The position numbers and the translations under genes were made by a program. A stretch of 38,519 nucleotides of DNA. Source: Verrucomicrobiia bacterium (GTDB lineage Bacteria; Verrucomicrobiota; Verrucomicrobiia; Limisphaerales; CAIMTB01). Position 1 is the first letter of the stretch, and the number at the start of each line of letters is the position of its first letter. Of this stretch, positions 7,131-16,230 are shown in pieces. Below the pieces are notes generated by a model that saw only the letters and a list, made by a program, of their open reading frames with translations, searched no databases and had not been told where the DNA came from. The stretch spans positions 1 through 38,519 of the forward strand of contig JAHCBA010000052.1 of NCBI GenBank assembly GCA_019634625.1, read 5' to 3'.

Positions 7131-8546
7131 TCATTCCGTCGATGGCGCAGCGGTCACCACACTTCTAACCTCACCCTGCGCGAGCCGTGTTCGCAGCAAC
7201 GTCCCGGGCTCCACCTCGATGGCCTGCCGAACAACGCGTCCCGAGCCAGCTTCCACCGTAATCGAGTAGCCGCGCTTCAACACCCGCTCCGGCGACAGCA
7301 ATTCCAGCCGCAACGCAAGCCGGGCCAACCGCTCGCGCCGCTCCCGCAGCGCCCCGGCGATGGCGGCCCGCAAGGCGGCGGCGTGTCCCCGGCACCGTTC
7401 GCGCGCTGCATCGAGCCGACGGGTTGGCCGGTTCACCGACAACCGGCGGTCCAGTTGCCGCCACTGCATCGCCCAATGCCGCAAGGTCTCCCGAACCCGG
7501 CGAGTCAATGCCGACTGCGCCTCGTCCAGCCGCTGCATGCGCTCCTGCAGGCGCCGGCGCGGATGCGACCGCTGAAGCCGCCGCGCGAGCCTCTCAAATC
7601 GTTCCGCCACCCGCTCCCAGGCCGTCTCGGCCAGCCGCTGAAGTCGCCGACCCTGACGTCGCACGCGATCCCCTGCCTCGACATATCCCGCCGTCAGCAA
7701 CTCCGCCGCCGCGCTGGGTGTGGCCGCCCGCAGATCGGCTACAAAATCCGCGATGGTGAAGTCGATCTCGTGTCCCACCGCCGACACCACCGGGATGGGC
7801 GAGGCTGCAATGGCCCGGGCCACCACCTCCTCGTTGAAGGCCCAAAGGTCCTCCAGACTGCCGCCTCCCCGCGTCACCAGAATGGCATCCAACCCCTCCC
7901 CGTCCGGCCGTGCGGCGGACCAGCCGCCCAGCGCCTGCAGCGCCCCGGCAATCTCCTGTTCCGCACCTGCCCCCTGCACCCGGCAACCCGCCAACACCAA
8001 CTCGATGCCCGCGTAACGCCGTTCCATCACATGGAGGACGTCCTGCAGCGCCGCCCCGGTCGGCGATGTGACCAGGCCGACCCGCCTCGGGTAACGCGGG
8101 ATCGGCCGTTTCCGCGCGGGGGCAAACAGCCCCTCCTCCTCGAGCTTCCTCTTCAGCCGCTCGAAGGCCGCCTGCAACGCCCCCTGTCCCTGCGCCTCCA
8201 ACTCCCGCACGATCAACTGGTACTGGCCCCGCGGCTCGTACACCGACACCTCGCCCCGCACTACCAGCCGCTGGCCGTCCCGCAACACCCCCCGATCCTC
8301 CACCGCCGTCCCACGAAACAACACGCAACTCAACTGGGCGCTGGCGTCCTTGAGTGTGAAATAAGCGTGCCCCGACGCCTGGAGTCGCAGGTTCGACACT
8401 TCCCCGGAGACCCAGACCTCGCCCACCTGCCGCTCCAGCACCTCCTTGATCCGTGCGGTCACCTCGGCAACGGAAAAGACCCGGCGGGTCGCCGACGTTG
8501 GAAACAGCTCCCCAAAATCCCACTGGCTGCGCGCGCGTTTCGGCAT
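7131..8546 (-). CDS. xseA: Exodeoxyribonuclease VII large subunit
   Basis: XseA is the catalytic large subunit of exonuclease VII, which degrades single-stranded DNA in both directions to oligonucleotides and works in mismatch and damage repair. The 471-residue protein has the N-terminal OB fold (about 20-120; FSVAEVTARIKEVLE, VWVSGEVSN, GHAYFTLKD), then the catalytic core with RRVGLVTSPTGAALQDVL, ILVTRGGGSLEDLWAFN and VSAVGHEIDFTIADFVADLRA.TPSAAAEL, and a long Arg/Gln-rich coiled coil (about 280-410) that binds the small subunits. Length fits the family. The ATG at 8546 has a GAGGAAG ribosome site and lies 9 nt after the ymdB-like gene, so the two are co-transcribed. The small-subunit gene xseB is not in this window. 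Confidence 0.95.
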   Translation of the reverse strand: MPKRARSQWDFGELFPTSATRRVFSVAEVTARIKEVLERQVGEVWVSGEVSNLRLQASGHAYFTLKDASAQLSCVLFRGTAVEDRGVLRDGQRLVVRGEVSVYEPRGQYQLIVRELEAQGQGALQAAFERLKRKLEEEGLFAPARKRPIPRYPRRVGLVTSPTGAALQDVLHVMERRYAGIELVLAGCRVQGAGAEQEIAGALQALGGWSAARPDGEGLDAILVTRGGGSLEDLWAFNEEVVARAIAASPIPVVSAVGHEIDFTIADFVADLRAATPSAAAELLTAGYVEAGDRVRRQGRRLQRLAETAWERVAERFERLARRLQRSHPRRRLQERMQRLDEAQSALTRRVRETLRHWAMQWRQLDRRLSVNRPTRRLDAARERCRGHAAALRAAIAGALRERRERLARLALRLELLSPERVLKRGYSITVEAGSGRVVRQAIEVEPGTLLRTRLAQGEVRSVVTAAPSTE

Positions 8547-8555
8547 GGTGCTTCC

Positions 8556-9350
8556 TCAGTTACCCCCCTCGGGAAGCGCCTCGGAGACCCGCTGGATGCC
8601 CCGCGCACGGCCCGTCTCGGGATCGATCCGGATCAGCACCCCCTGGAGCAGCACCCGCCCCCTCGCCACCGCGAACCGCTGGGGCGTGCAGGTGCGGAAT
8701 CGCCGCACGACCGGCTCAATCTCGCGCCCCAACACGCTTTCGTGCGGCCCCGTAAACCCGGCGTCGCAAAGAAACGCCGTGCCCCCGGGGAAGATCTGTT
8801 CGTCCGCCGTCTGCACATGGGTGTGGGTCCCCACCACCGCGCTCACCTGACCGTCGAGCATCCGCGCCATGGCAATCTTTTCCGATGTCGCCTCCGCGTG
8901 CATGTCGAGCAGGATGATCGGTGTCAGCCGACGCACCTTCTCCACTTCCGCCGGGACCACCTCGAACGGATTCTCGAGCGGCGCCATGAAACTCCGCCCC
9001 TGCGCGTTGAGAACCCCGACCGCCGGAAGCCCTTCCCGCTGCCAGACCGTGCTCCCCTGCCCCAGCGTGCCGGCCGGGTAATTGATCGGCCGCAGAAAAC
9101 GCGACTCCTTCAACAGCAGCTCGTTCACCTCCTTCTGGTCCCACAGATGGTCGCCCGTGGTGATCACATCGACGCCCGCCGCATAGATTTCCGCCGCCGT
9201 CTCCAGGGTGATCCCCGCCCCCCCGGCCGCGTTCTCGCCGTTCGCCACCACCATGTCCACACCGCATTGCGACCGGATCCTCGGCAGCAACACCCGCAAG
9301 GCCTTCCGCCCCGGCGCCCCCACCACATCCCCGACAAACAGCAACGTCAT
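8556..9350 (-). CDS. YmdB/TIGR00282-family metallophosphoesterase (putative 2',3'-cyclic nucleotide phosphodiesterase)
   Basis: At 264 residues this is the usual length for the family, which hydrolyses 2',3'-cyclic nucleotides and in Bacillus subtilis affects biofilm and motility decisions. All metal-site blocks are present: LLFVGDVVGAPGR near the N-terminus, ANGENAAGGAGIT, TTGDHLWDQKE, LLDMHAEATSEK and VGTHTHVQTADE. The ATG at 9350 begins MTLLFVGD, the family start; an in-frame upstream GTG/TTG-type extension adds only nine non-conserved residues. It is followed after 9 nt by xseA. It has no signal peptide, so it acts in the cytoplasm. The link with xseA is a recurrent-looking nucleic-acid turnover pairing, but I cannot verify conservation here. 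Confidence 0.9.
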   Translation of the reverse strand: MTLLFVGDVVGAPGRKALRVLLPRIRSQCGVDMVVANGENAAGGAGITLETAAEIYAAGVDVITTGDHLWDQKEVNELLLKESRFLRPINYPAGTLGQGSTVWQREGLPAVGVLNAQGRSFMAPLENPFEVVPAEVEKVRRLTPIILLDMHAEATSEKIAMARMLDGQVSAVVGTHTHVQTADEQIFPGGTAFLCDAGFTGPHESVLGREIEPVVRRFRTCTPQRFAVARGRVLLQGVLIRIDPETGRARGIQRVSEALPEGGN

Positions 9351-9550
9351 GCCCGCCAGCCTAGAACCGTTCCCCAAGGCGCCGCGAGCCCGGTCCTTCC
9401 GCGCACCACCTCCATCGCACCGTCCATCTGAAAAGCCGCCTGTCTCCAGCGGCAGCGCATCGTCCCCCCGTCAGCGGAATCCTCAACACGGGCCGCGCCG
9501 CATCGAGGAGGCAGCGCCGGTGCTCGAGGAGGCTGGAAATCACCCAGGAA

Positions 9551-10282
9551 TCACCACCACTTCCAGGAGGGGTTCGGAGGGGGACTGAAGATCCACTGCT
9601 GCATCTGGGCAGCGTCGGGAAACTGGTAAAACTCCACGTGACCATCGGCGAAGAGCATGTTGAACCGGCTGCGACCCTTGTAGTTGTGCCAGATGCTCTT
9701 GGGCGAGACGTTGCCTCGGTTGCCGTGCCACGGCCAGTCGCCCTGCATGATCTTGTGGCTGGGGCCAGGCCCAAGCTCGGAGGTCTTCATGGGCAGGTTC
9801 TCGTACGAACCGCGAGCGGCGTTGATGTCGCCGAGAACATGCCGCACCCGGAAGGAATCGTGCTGCCACTGGGGCAGGTAGCTGTTCCCGTACACACGGT
9901 AGCAACTGTTGACGGGGGTTGAATTGAGGTGGTCGCCCTTGTCGTTGGGGCAGGCGAAGAGTTCGTAGGCCTGGGTGTAGCGGTTGAGGGGCCGGTTGGT
10001 GGCGGCCACAAAGCGGGAGTAGGTGCCGTTGGTGCCTCCGGCAGCGTGCCAGTCCGGCTGCTGGGGAAAGAAATCAAGGTGGTCGTCCGCGTACATCAGG
10101 AAGGCGAGACCAATCTGCTTCTGGTTGTTGAGGCACTTGGTCTGGGTGGCCTTGGACTTCGCACGCGCAAGGGCCGGCAGCAGCATGCTGGCGAGGATCG
10201 CGATGATGGCGATGACCACCAGGAGTTCGATCAGGGTGAAGGCGCCGCGTCCGGGACGGCAGAGGCGAGGTGGCGGGTTCAT
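9551..10282 (-). CDS. Pseudopilin-like protein with H-x9-DG-type C-terminus
   Basis: A 243-residue protein with a 14-residue basic leader, then [17 protein letters not shown], the prepilin cleavage/methylation motif and hydrophobic helix, followed by [17 protein letters not shown]. The C-terminal domain contains two short Cys-bearing loops ([10 protein letters not shown] and NSCYRVYG) and ends with [18 protein letters not shown], the DG-H motif of this Planctomycete/Verrucomicrobial family. The start at 10282 has only a weak ribosome site (AGGGAT) but places the leader at the right length; a longer in-frame start at 10402 would give an implausible 54-residue leader. It follows the PQQ propeller gene by 103 nt. 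Related to, but clearly different from, the protein at 1300-2106. Confidence 0.88.
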   Translation of the reverse strand: MNPPPRLCRPGRGAFTLIELLVVIAIIAILASMLLPALARAKSKATQTKCLNNQKQIGLAFLMYADDHLDFFPQQPDWHAAGGTNGTYSRFVAATNRPLNRYTQAYELFACPNDKGDHLNSTPVNSCYRVYGNSYLPQWQHDSFRVRHVLGDINAARGSYENLPMKTSELGPGPSHKIMQGDWPWHGNRGNVSPKSIWHNYKGRSRFNMLFADGHVEFYQFPDAAQMQQWIFSPPPNPSWKWW

Positions 10283-10385
10283 GGGCAGGGATCCCTGTCG
10301 TGAATGGGAGGATGCCGGAAGGTGGGGAAATGACGCGCATCTGACAAGCACGCAGACCTCCCCGGGCCAGTCAGGTCGGCGGAAG

Positions 10386-11813
10386 TCAGGGACTCGCACC
10401 AATCTGCAGGCAGACCATGCGGGTCAGGTCGCGGGCCAGCAGATGACTGCCGGCAAGCGCCAGCGGAGCCCACGCCTCATGGCCATCCATCAGCGAGGCC
10501 GAGGCGAGCGGGCGGTAAGCGGTCGGGACGGCCTCGGCGATCGTCAACTGGGCGCTGTCATTCAGGGCGAGGATCAGTCCGTCCGCAATGATCAGCGGTC
10601 CCAATCCGAAGTTGGCGCCCGGCCCGCTTTCCCAGACGACGGCTCCCTGGCGGTCGAGACAAACGAGCCGTCCGTCAGCCCGGATGCCGTACAGGTGGCC
10701 CCGGTACCAGATCGGGGTGTGCTGGGTGGCTCCAAAAGTGCGCGCGTCGAGGCGGAACACTTCCCTGGCCTCCAGGCGCCCCGCTTCGAGGGTGAACGCC
10801 AGCATCAGACTGCCGGCATTGTACCCGCCAGTCAGAAACACCTGGGCGTCGTCCGCGATGACCGGGGAGGGGACCGTGGCGATGTTGATCCGCCACGAAC
10901 CGGTTTCCCAGGCGATGGAACCGGTGTCGGCGTCGGCGGCCACCACACCCCCGCTGGCGCAGTAAAGGTAGAAACGGCGCCCCTCGAGGACGAAGGGAAC
11001 AACCGAGGAATGGGTCATCTTCCAGTCGTGGGGATTCGGCGTGCGCCAAAGGATGTCGCCGGTCGAACGATGCACGGCCATGAGCAGTGCGTCCGGACCG
11101 CCCGGAGCAAGGATCACGCGGTCGCCGTCCACCAGCGGGCATTGCCCGGTGTACCACGGAGGAACGGTGGTGCCAAAGTCCCGCACCAGGTCGAGTCCCC
11201 AGCGGAAGGCGCCGGTGTCGGTCTCGACGGCGACCACATGACATCGGGGGCCCATGGCGATGACGCGGTCACCGGCCACGGAAGGGACGGTGCGGGTCAG
11301 GCCATGATTGCGTTTGATGGCCACCGGGTACGAGTACCGCCAGATCTCGGAACCGTCGGCCAGGGAGATGCAGCGGAGCGCGTCGCGCTGGTTGGCACGG
11401 TCGTAATCCATCAGGAAAATGCGTCCACGATCGATGGCCGGCCCCGCGAAGCCTTCACCAACCTCGATGGCCCAACGTTCAAGGGGCCGGCCGGCGGGCC
11501 ATTCGCGGGCCAACCGGGCCGGATCATGCTGGACGCCGTCGCCGCGCGCACCGCGAAAGCCGGGCCAGGAGCCCGGCAGATCGGCGGGGCGGCCGGGCCC
11601 GGTTTCCAGGCGGCCTTCCTGGAAAACGTCGATGGACTCCTCGATTCCCGTGGTGGCCGACGGTTCGAGACGGTCGCTTCCCGGCACGCGCAACACGATG
11701 TGGGTCCGAAGCGGCGCAAACCACCAGCCGAGCCAGATCAGGACGGCCAGTGCGGCGGCGGCCCAGGGTGACCAGGCGGGCACGCGGAGGCGGGTGCATT
11801 CGGGACCAGCCAT
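10386..11813 (-). CDS. PQQ-like beta-propeller repeat protein, membrane-anchored
   Basis: A 475-residue protein with one N-terminal membrane span (about 16-34) and a periplasmic or surface domain. [12 protein letters not shown] near residue 85 is the usual opening of Verrucomicrobial and Planctomycete PQQ-like propellers (W-P-x-F-R-G-x-x-x-D-G). The body carries repeated blade motifs of the type [61 protein letters not shown] and [14 protein letters not shown], about 50-60 residues apart. Such proteins rarely bind PQQ and often serve as scaffolds or sugar-related periplasmic proteins; no catalytic residues can be assigned. It starts 81 nt after the TonB-like gene in the same direction. Start at the ATG at 11813 puts the span at the expected place. 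Confidence 0.88.
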   Translation of the reverse strand: MAGPECTRLRVPAWSPWAAAALAVLIWLGWWFAPLRTHIVLRVPGSDRLEPSATTGIEESIDVFQEGRLETGPGRPADLPGSWPGFRGARGDGVQHDPARLAREWPAGRPLERWAIEVGEGFAGPAIDRGRIFLMDYDRANQRDALRCISLADGSEIWRYSYPVAIKRNHGLTRTVPSVAGDRVIAMGPRCHVVAVETDTGAFRWGLDLVRDFGTTVPPWYTGQCPLVDGDRVILAPGGPDALLMAVHRSTGDILWRTPNPHDWKMTHSSVVPFVLEGRRFYLYCASGGVVAADADTGSIAWETGSWRINIATVPSPVIADDAQVFLTGGYNAGSLMLAFTLEAGRLEAREVFRLDARTFGATQHTPIWYRGHLYGIRADGRLVCLDRQGAVVWESGPGANFGLGPLIIADGLILALNDSAQLTIAEAVPTAYRPLASASLMDGHEAWAPLALAGSHLLARDLTRMVCLQIGASP

Positions 11814-11894
11814 GACCCGTCACGCTCCGCCCGGGGCGGACTCCCATCCAACCGGATATGGATGAAAGCCGCCCATTCCTTGGCGTGCCGGGGG

Positions 11895-13031
11895 TCAGTG
11901 GTAATAAAACGTGAAGCGGATCTCCCGGGAATTGCTGCCGATCATGCGGCGCATGTCGCTGGGCCATTCGGCGTATGGGGCCGGGTCGCGGATGGCCCGG
12001 ACGCAAAGGGTCTGCAGGATCGCGTCCACCGTGGCCTCGGTGGCCTCGACGATCCGGACGGACCCGTCGTCGTAGAGACGGAACCGGACGACGACATGGC
12101 CGGTGGCCCCACCGGCGAATCGGCGTTCGTGGAGGAGGGCGAACCAGCGATTCTGGACGGCGGCAACAAGGGCCTCGTCGTAGGCTCCGAATCCGGTGCC
12201 CCGCACTTCAAGGGACATGGGGCCCGTTCGTCGGACGCCCCCCTCCTGGCGCATGCGTTCGCCGGCCAGCACCTGCTGGCGGACCTTGGCTTCGACGACG
12301 GTGCGGGGGCGTGGACGCGGAGTGGGCACGGGATCCACGGGCGCCGGCGCAAGGCTGGGGGCGGGCTGGGTCGGCGTCGGGTCGGACGCGGGCGTCGTGG
12401 GTTCGGGAGAAGGCGGGTCCGGTTCACGGGCCGGCCGGACATCGGGCCGGACCAGGGCGAGGTCGCCGGCAGGGGGATGACGTTCCGTGTCGATGGCGGT
12501 GTCGGGGGGGTGTGGAATCTCAGGTGGGGGTGCCGGGTTGGGAATGGCGATCTCCGGAACCGCGGGCTCGGGAATGGGATCGAAATCGGCCGCCGGGGTG
12601 CCTTCGGGTTGGGGGGGAGGCGAGGCGGGACCGGTGAAGGCGTGGGGAGCGCTTTCGGTGCGTGGAATTCGGTCCTGGGAGCCGTCCAGGCGGGGTTGAT
12701 CGGCTTCTCCCGGTTCGGGATTGGCGGCGCGGCTCGAGGCGGAGGAGTAGAAAGGGGTCTCGTCTGGGGTCTCCTCGGTGGGAAGGGCAACTTGAACGAA
12801 GATCAGGGGTTGTTGCCGGGCGCGGCGTTGTTCGGCGGCCTCCTGCTGCTGCTCGGCGAGGCGGGCCTGACGGGCGGTCGCAAAAGGGCTGGACTGCCAC
12901 CACTGCAACTGGTTGCCGAGCTGGAAGACCCCAAAGAAAGCCAGATGCGCGAGGAGCGAGATGACCAGGGCACCGACCATCCGCTGCAAGTGCGGGTCGG
13001 TGTCGCGAGAGCGGAAGCTTCCGGCCGTCAT
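11895..13031 (-). CDS. TonB/TolA-like energy transducer
   Basis: A 378-residue protein built like TonB: a short cytoplasmic N-terminus, one span (about 19-38), a long Pro/Glu/Ala-rich periplasmic spacer (about 85-250) and a C-terminal domain of about 90 residues. The span contains Ser25-LLA-His29, matching the S-x3-H spacing that TonB and TolA need to couple to ExbBD or TolQR. The C-terminal domain has VVVRFRLYDDGSVRIVEAT, which resembles the TonB_C strand, and ends in REIRFTFYYH. It would carry proton-motive-force energy to the outer membrane. No exbB/exbD or tolQ/R genes are in this window. It lies between folC (87 nt upstream) and the PQQ propeller gene. Confidence 0.8.
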   Translation of the reverse strand: MTAGSFRSRDTDPHLQRMVGALVISLLAHLAFFGVFQLGNQLQWWQSSPFATARQARLAEQQQEAAEQRRARQQPLIFVQVALPTEETPDETPFYSSASSRAANPEPGEADQPRLDGSQDRIPRTESAPHAFTGPASPPPQPEGTPAADFDPIPEPAVPEIAIPNPAPPPEIPHPPDTAIDTERHPPAGDLALVRPDVRPAREPDPPSPEPTTPASDPTPTQPAPSLAPAPVDPVPTPRPRPRTVVEAKVRQQVLAGERMRQEGGVRRTGPMSLEVRGTGFGAYDEALVAAVQNRWFALLHERRFAGGATGHVVVRFRLYDDGSVRIVEATEATVDAILQTLCVRAIRDPAPYAEWPSDMRRMIGSNSREIRFTFYYH

Positions 13032-13118
13032 CGCTGGCGAAAATGAGCGAACAGGCGTGAGACAGCAACCGCGGCTTCAGGAGGCTGGTAGAAGTCCGCG
13101 ACCCGCCCACACGCCTGT

Positions 13119-14393
13119 TCAGCGGCTTGGACTCCAATCATTGAGGCCGCGTTCGGAATCGGTCGTTCCCAGGCGAAGTTCCATGGCCTCCCCCACGAGG
13201 TAGAGCGACCCGGTGATGACGACCAGGTCCTCGTTCGCCAGCAGAGCCAGCGCTTCCGCCAGACTTGAGGCGCAGGCGACCGGTCCCGCGCCACCTGGAA
13301 CGTCGGCACAATGGCGGGCGAGGACTTCGGGCGCGATCGAGCGCGGGGTGCGTACGGGGACAACCACGGTGCGCCGCGCTCCGGGCACGAGGCGGGCAAC
13401 CGCCGCGACCGGGTCCTTGTCGGCCAGCATGCCGAGCACAAGGGAATAGGATTGGCCGGGGAATTGCAGGTCAAGGGTGTCGGCCAGGGCCTCGAAGGCC
13501 GGTGGATTATGGGCGCCGTCAAGGACCCGGACCCGGCCGTTCTCCGAATAAACTTCGAAGCGGCCGGGCCAGTGGGTGGACTCCAGGCCGCGGCGAAGGT
13601 CGGAATCGGTGATGGGCAGGATGGGCTTGAGCGTGCGGACGGCGGCGACAGCAAGGGCGGCATTGAGTTCCTGGTGGGGGCCCGGGAGGGGGAGGTGGAC
13701 ATCGTGCAGCCAGACCGTTTCCGGGTCCCCGGGACGGACATGGCGCCAGGGCGCATGGCAGGCCGTGGCGGTCGCATGGAGGACGTCGAGGGCCTCCGGT
13801 TCAAGGGCAGTGGTCAACGCCGGGACGCCGGGCTTGAAAATGCCGGCCTTCTCGCCGGCGATGGCGGCAAGCGTGTTGCCCAGCCATTGCTGGTGGTCCC
13901 ATCCGATCGGGGTGACGAGGGTGGCTAGGGGCGAGACAATGTTCGTGGCGTCGAGGCGTCCGCCCATGCCGGTCTCCCAGACCACCAGGTCGCAGCCCTG
14001 TTCCCGGAACCACAGCAGGGCGAGGACGGTGACGACCTCGAAAAAGGTCGGGTGCTGATCCGTTGGGAAGGTGTCGGTGACGAGACGGAGTTGCCGGACC
14101 CACCGGGCCACCGCGTCCTCGGGAATCGGCTGACGATCGATCTGGATGCGTTCCCGGAAGCTCACGAGGTGGGGCGACGTGAACAATCCGACCCGGCGCC
14201 CGGAGGCACGGCAGGCGCTTTCAAGAAAGGCGCAGGTCGAGCCCTTCCCGTTGGTGCCGGCAACATGGAGGAACTTCAGACCGTCCTGGGGGCACCCGAA
14301 GGCCCCGGCCAGGCGGCGGGGCACGTCGAGCCCCAGCCGCAAGCCGAACCGCTGGAGACCGTAAAGGTACTCGAGTGCCTCGCGGTAGGTCAT
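13119..14393 (-). CDS. folC: Folylpolyglutamate synthase / dihydrofolate synthase
   Basis: FolC adds glutamate to dihydropteroate and then extends the glutamyl tail of folates using ATP, in the cytoplasm. The 424-residue protein matches the Mur-ligase-like family: P-loop FLHVAGTNGKGST (about 42-54), TSPHLVSFRERI, FFEVVTVLALLWF, ETGMGGRLDATNIV, ITPIGWDHQQWLGNT (read as LVTPIGWDHQQWLG), IAGEKAGIFKPGVPAL, and in the C-terminal domain WPGRFEV and VLDGAHNPPA. All key residues are present. The ATG at 14393 begins MTYREALEYLYGLQRFG, a normal family start. It follows pyrG by 24 nt, so they are likely co-transcribed. Confidence 0.95.
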   Translation of the reverse strand: MTYREALEYLYGLQRFGLRLGLDVPRRLAGAFGCPQDGLKFLHVAGTNGKGSTCAFLESACRASGRRVGLFTSPHLVSFRERIQIDRQPIPEDAVARWVRQLRLVTDTFPTDQHPTFFEVVTVLALLWFREQGCDLVVWETGMGGRLDATNIVSPLATLVTPIGWDHQQWLGNTLAAIAGEKAGIFKPGVPALTTALEPEALDVLHATATACHAPWRHVRPGDPETVWLHDVHLPLPGPHQELNAALAVAAVRTLKPILPITDSDLRRGLESTHWPGRFEVYSENGRVRVLDGAHNPPAFEALADTLDLQFPGQSYSLVLGMLADKDPVAAVARLVPGARRTVVVPVRTPRSIAPEVLARHCADVPGGAGPVACASSLAEALALLANEDLVVITGSLYLVGEAMELRLGTTDSERGLNDWSPSR

Positions 14394-14417
14394 GGAGGCG
14401 GGCCCTGCCGCTGCGGA

Positions 14418-16031
14418 TCAGATGGGTTTGTGGTGGAGATGTTCGTGGACGGCCGCGATGAAGCCACGGAATAGCGGGTGCGGCGCGTCCGGCTTGCTCT
14501 GAAACTCCGGATGGAACTGCACGGCGCAGTAAAACGGGTGGTCCTTGAGTTCGATGCATTCGACAAGACGCCCGTCCGGGGTCGTCCCCGCGAAGACAAA
14601 ACCCTGCTCCTCGAACCGCTCGCGATACGCGTTGTTGAACTCGTAGCGGTGCCGGTGACGTTCCTGGACGACGACGGCGTCGTAGAGCCGCTGGATCCGG
14701 GTGCCCGGAACGAGCTGGCACGGCTGGGCACCGAGACGCATGGTGCCGCCCAGGCGGCGCAGGCCGCGCTGGTCGTCCTGGAGATCGATCACCGGATGGG
14801 GCGTATCGGCCTTGAACTCGGTCGAGTGGGCATCCGCCAGTCCGATCACATGGCGCCCAAACTCGATGCTGGCGATCTGCATGCCGAGGCACAGGCCAAG
14901 ATACGGCACCCGGTTCTCGCGGGCGAAGCGCGCCGCCATGATCTTGCCTTCAATCCCGCGTTCCCCGAACCCGCCCGGGACCAGGATGCCCCCCGCGCCT
15001 TTGAGCACGCGCTCGGCACCGTCCCGCTCGATCTGTTCGGCGTCCACCTTGTCGATGTGCACGCCGCAGTCGTTGGCAATGCCGCCGTGGATGACCGCCT
15101 CGAACACGGACTTGTAGGCATCATGCAGTTCGAGGTACTTGCCCACGACGGCAATGCGGACGCGGTGGGCGGGAGCGATGAGCTTGCGGATGATCTCCTG
15201 CCAGTGCCGCATGTCGGGCTGGGGGACATCGAGCTGCAGCAGGCGGCACACCTGATCGTCGAGGCGCTCCCGCTGCAGGCGGAGGGGCATCTCGTAGATG
15301 GAATGGTCCACGTCCTTGGCCTCGATGACGGCTTCATACGGGACATTGCAGAACAGGGCGATCTTCTGCCGGACATCCTTCTCGAGGGGATACTCGCAGC
15401 GGCACGCGATGATGTGGGGGGCGATGCCGATCTCGCGCAGTTTGGCGACGGACTGCTGGGTGGGTTTGGTCTTGAGCTCCCCGGCGGCCTTGATGAAGGG
15501 AACGTAGGTGACGTGGATGAAGATCGCGTTGTGGGGCCCGACATCCTGGGCGAATTCGCGGATCGCCTCGAGGAAGGGGAGACCCTCGATATCCCCGGTG
15601 GTCCCCCCGATTTCGGTGATGAGGACGTCCGCCTTGGTGATGCTGCCAATGAGGTAGATGCGCTTCTGGATTTCGTCGGTGACGTGGGGGATGACCTGCA
15701 CGGTCTTCCCGAGGTACCGCCCCTCTCGCTCGTTGTTCAGGACCGTCTGGTACACCTGTCCGCTCGTCAGGTTGTTCAGGCGGGTCAGCTTGGTGTGGGT
15801 GAACCGCTCGTAGTGCCCCAGGTCCAGGTCGGTTTCGGCACCGTCATCGAGAACGTACACTTCGCCGTGCTGGTACGGGCTCATGGTGCCGGGGTCCACG
15901 TTCAAGTAGGGATCGAACTTCTGAAGTGCGACCTTCAGTCCCCGATGCTCGAGCAGCGTCCCCAGGGCCGCAGCCGTCAGTCCCTTGCCCAGGGAACTGA
16001 CGACGCCGCCCGTCACGAAGATGTACTTCAT
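14418..16031 (-). CDS. pyrG: CTP synthase
   Basis: CTP synthase aminates UTP to CTP with glutamine and ATP. The 537-residue protein starts [18 protein letters not shown], containing the synthetase P-loop, and continues with [22 protein letters not shown] and [18 protein letters not shown], which form the amidoligase domain (about 1-270). The C-terminal class I glutaminase domain has the nucleophile in YLGLCLGMQ and the His/Glu pair in [10 protein letters not shown]. The start at 16031 has GGGAGGGTG upstream and is the family position; a longer in-frame start at 16097 adds 22 unconserved residues. A promoter-like sequence lies upstream near 16138-16164. Confidence 0.97.
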   Translation of the reverse strand: MKYIFVTGGVVSSLGKGLTAAALGTLLEHRGLKVALQKFDPYLNVDPGTMSPYQHGEVYVLDDGAETDLDLGHYERFTHTKLTRLNNLTSGQVYQTVLNNEREGRYLGKTVQVIPHVTDEIQKRIYLIGSITKADVLITEIGGTTGDIEGLPFLEAIREFAQDVGPHNAIFIHVTYVPFIKAAGELKTKPTQQSVAKLREIGIAPHIIACRCEYPLEKDVRQKIALFCNVPYEAVIEAKDVDHSIYEMPLRLQRERLDDQVCRLLQLDVPQPDMRHWQEIIRKLIAPAHRVRIAVVGKYLELHDAYKSVFEAVIHGGIANDCGVHIDKVDAEQIERDGAERVLKGAGGILVPGGFGERGIEGKIMAARFARENRVPYLGLCLGMQIASIEFGRHVIGLADAHSTEFKADTPHPVIDLQDDQRGLRRLGGTMRLGAQPCQLVPGTRIQRLYDAVVVQERHRHRYEFNNAYRERFEEQGFVFAGTTPDGRLVECIELKDHPFYCAVQFHPEFQSKPDAPHPLFRGFIAAVHEHLHHKPI

Positions 16032-16137
16032 GGGCTGCCACCCTCCCAAGGCGCCCAACCGCTCGCGAGCGGAAAGTGATTTCGTGCCGATTGCCACCGG
16101 GCGTCGAAAAACACACTTGCACCCTCGATACCGGAGT

Positions 16138-16164
16138 CTTATACAGGCGCCGGTTGTGCCTCAA
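16138..16164 (-). promoter_or_regulatory. Possible pyrG promoter
   Basis: On the minus strand TTGAGG (16164-16159) is followed by TATAAG (16143-16138). The spacer is 15 nt, shorter than the optimal 17, or 16 nt if the -35 is read as ATTGAG. It lies in the gap between the divergent pyrG and infC genes, about 107 nt upstream of the pyrG ATG. Weak evidence. Confidence 0.35.
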
Positions 16165-16230
16165 TTGCATGGAAATATCAGTGGAGTCGCCTCTTCCTAG
16201 CGCGATGTCTCTTCAACAAGTGAGGGTTGC

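Noticed and set aside
7098-9431. Long open frame on the plus strand opposite xseA and the ymdB-like gene
   Set aside because: Arg/Pro/His-rich with no family sequence; it lies exactly opposite two well-supported genes. The same holds for long frames opposite polA, pyrG, the Hsp70 and the giant dehydrogenase.
9351-9550. Possible small gene in the 200 nt between the pseudopilin and the ymdB-like gene
   Set aside because: No frame with a ribosome site, signal peptide or recognisable motif.
14478-16079. Plus-strand open frame of 533 codons over pyrG
   Set aside because: Composition matches a reverse-strand shadow of a GC-rich gene (Asp/Val/Gly/Leu/His repeats), with no ribosome site or family motif.
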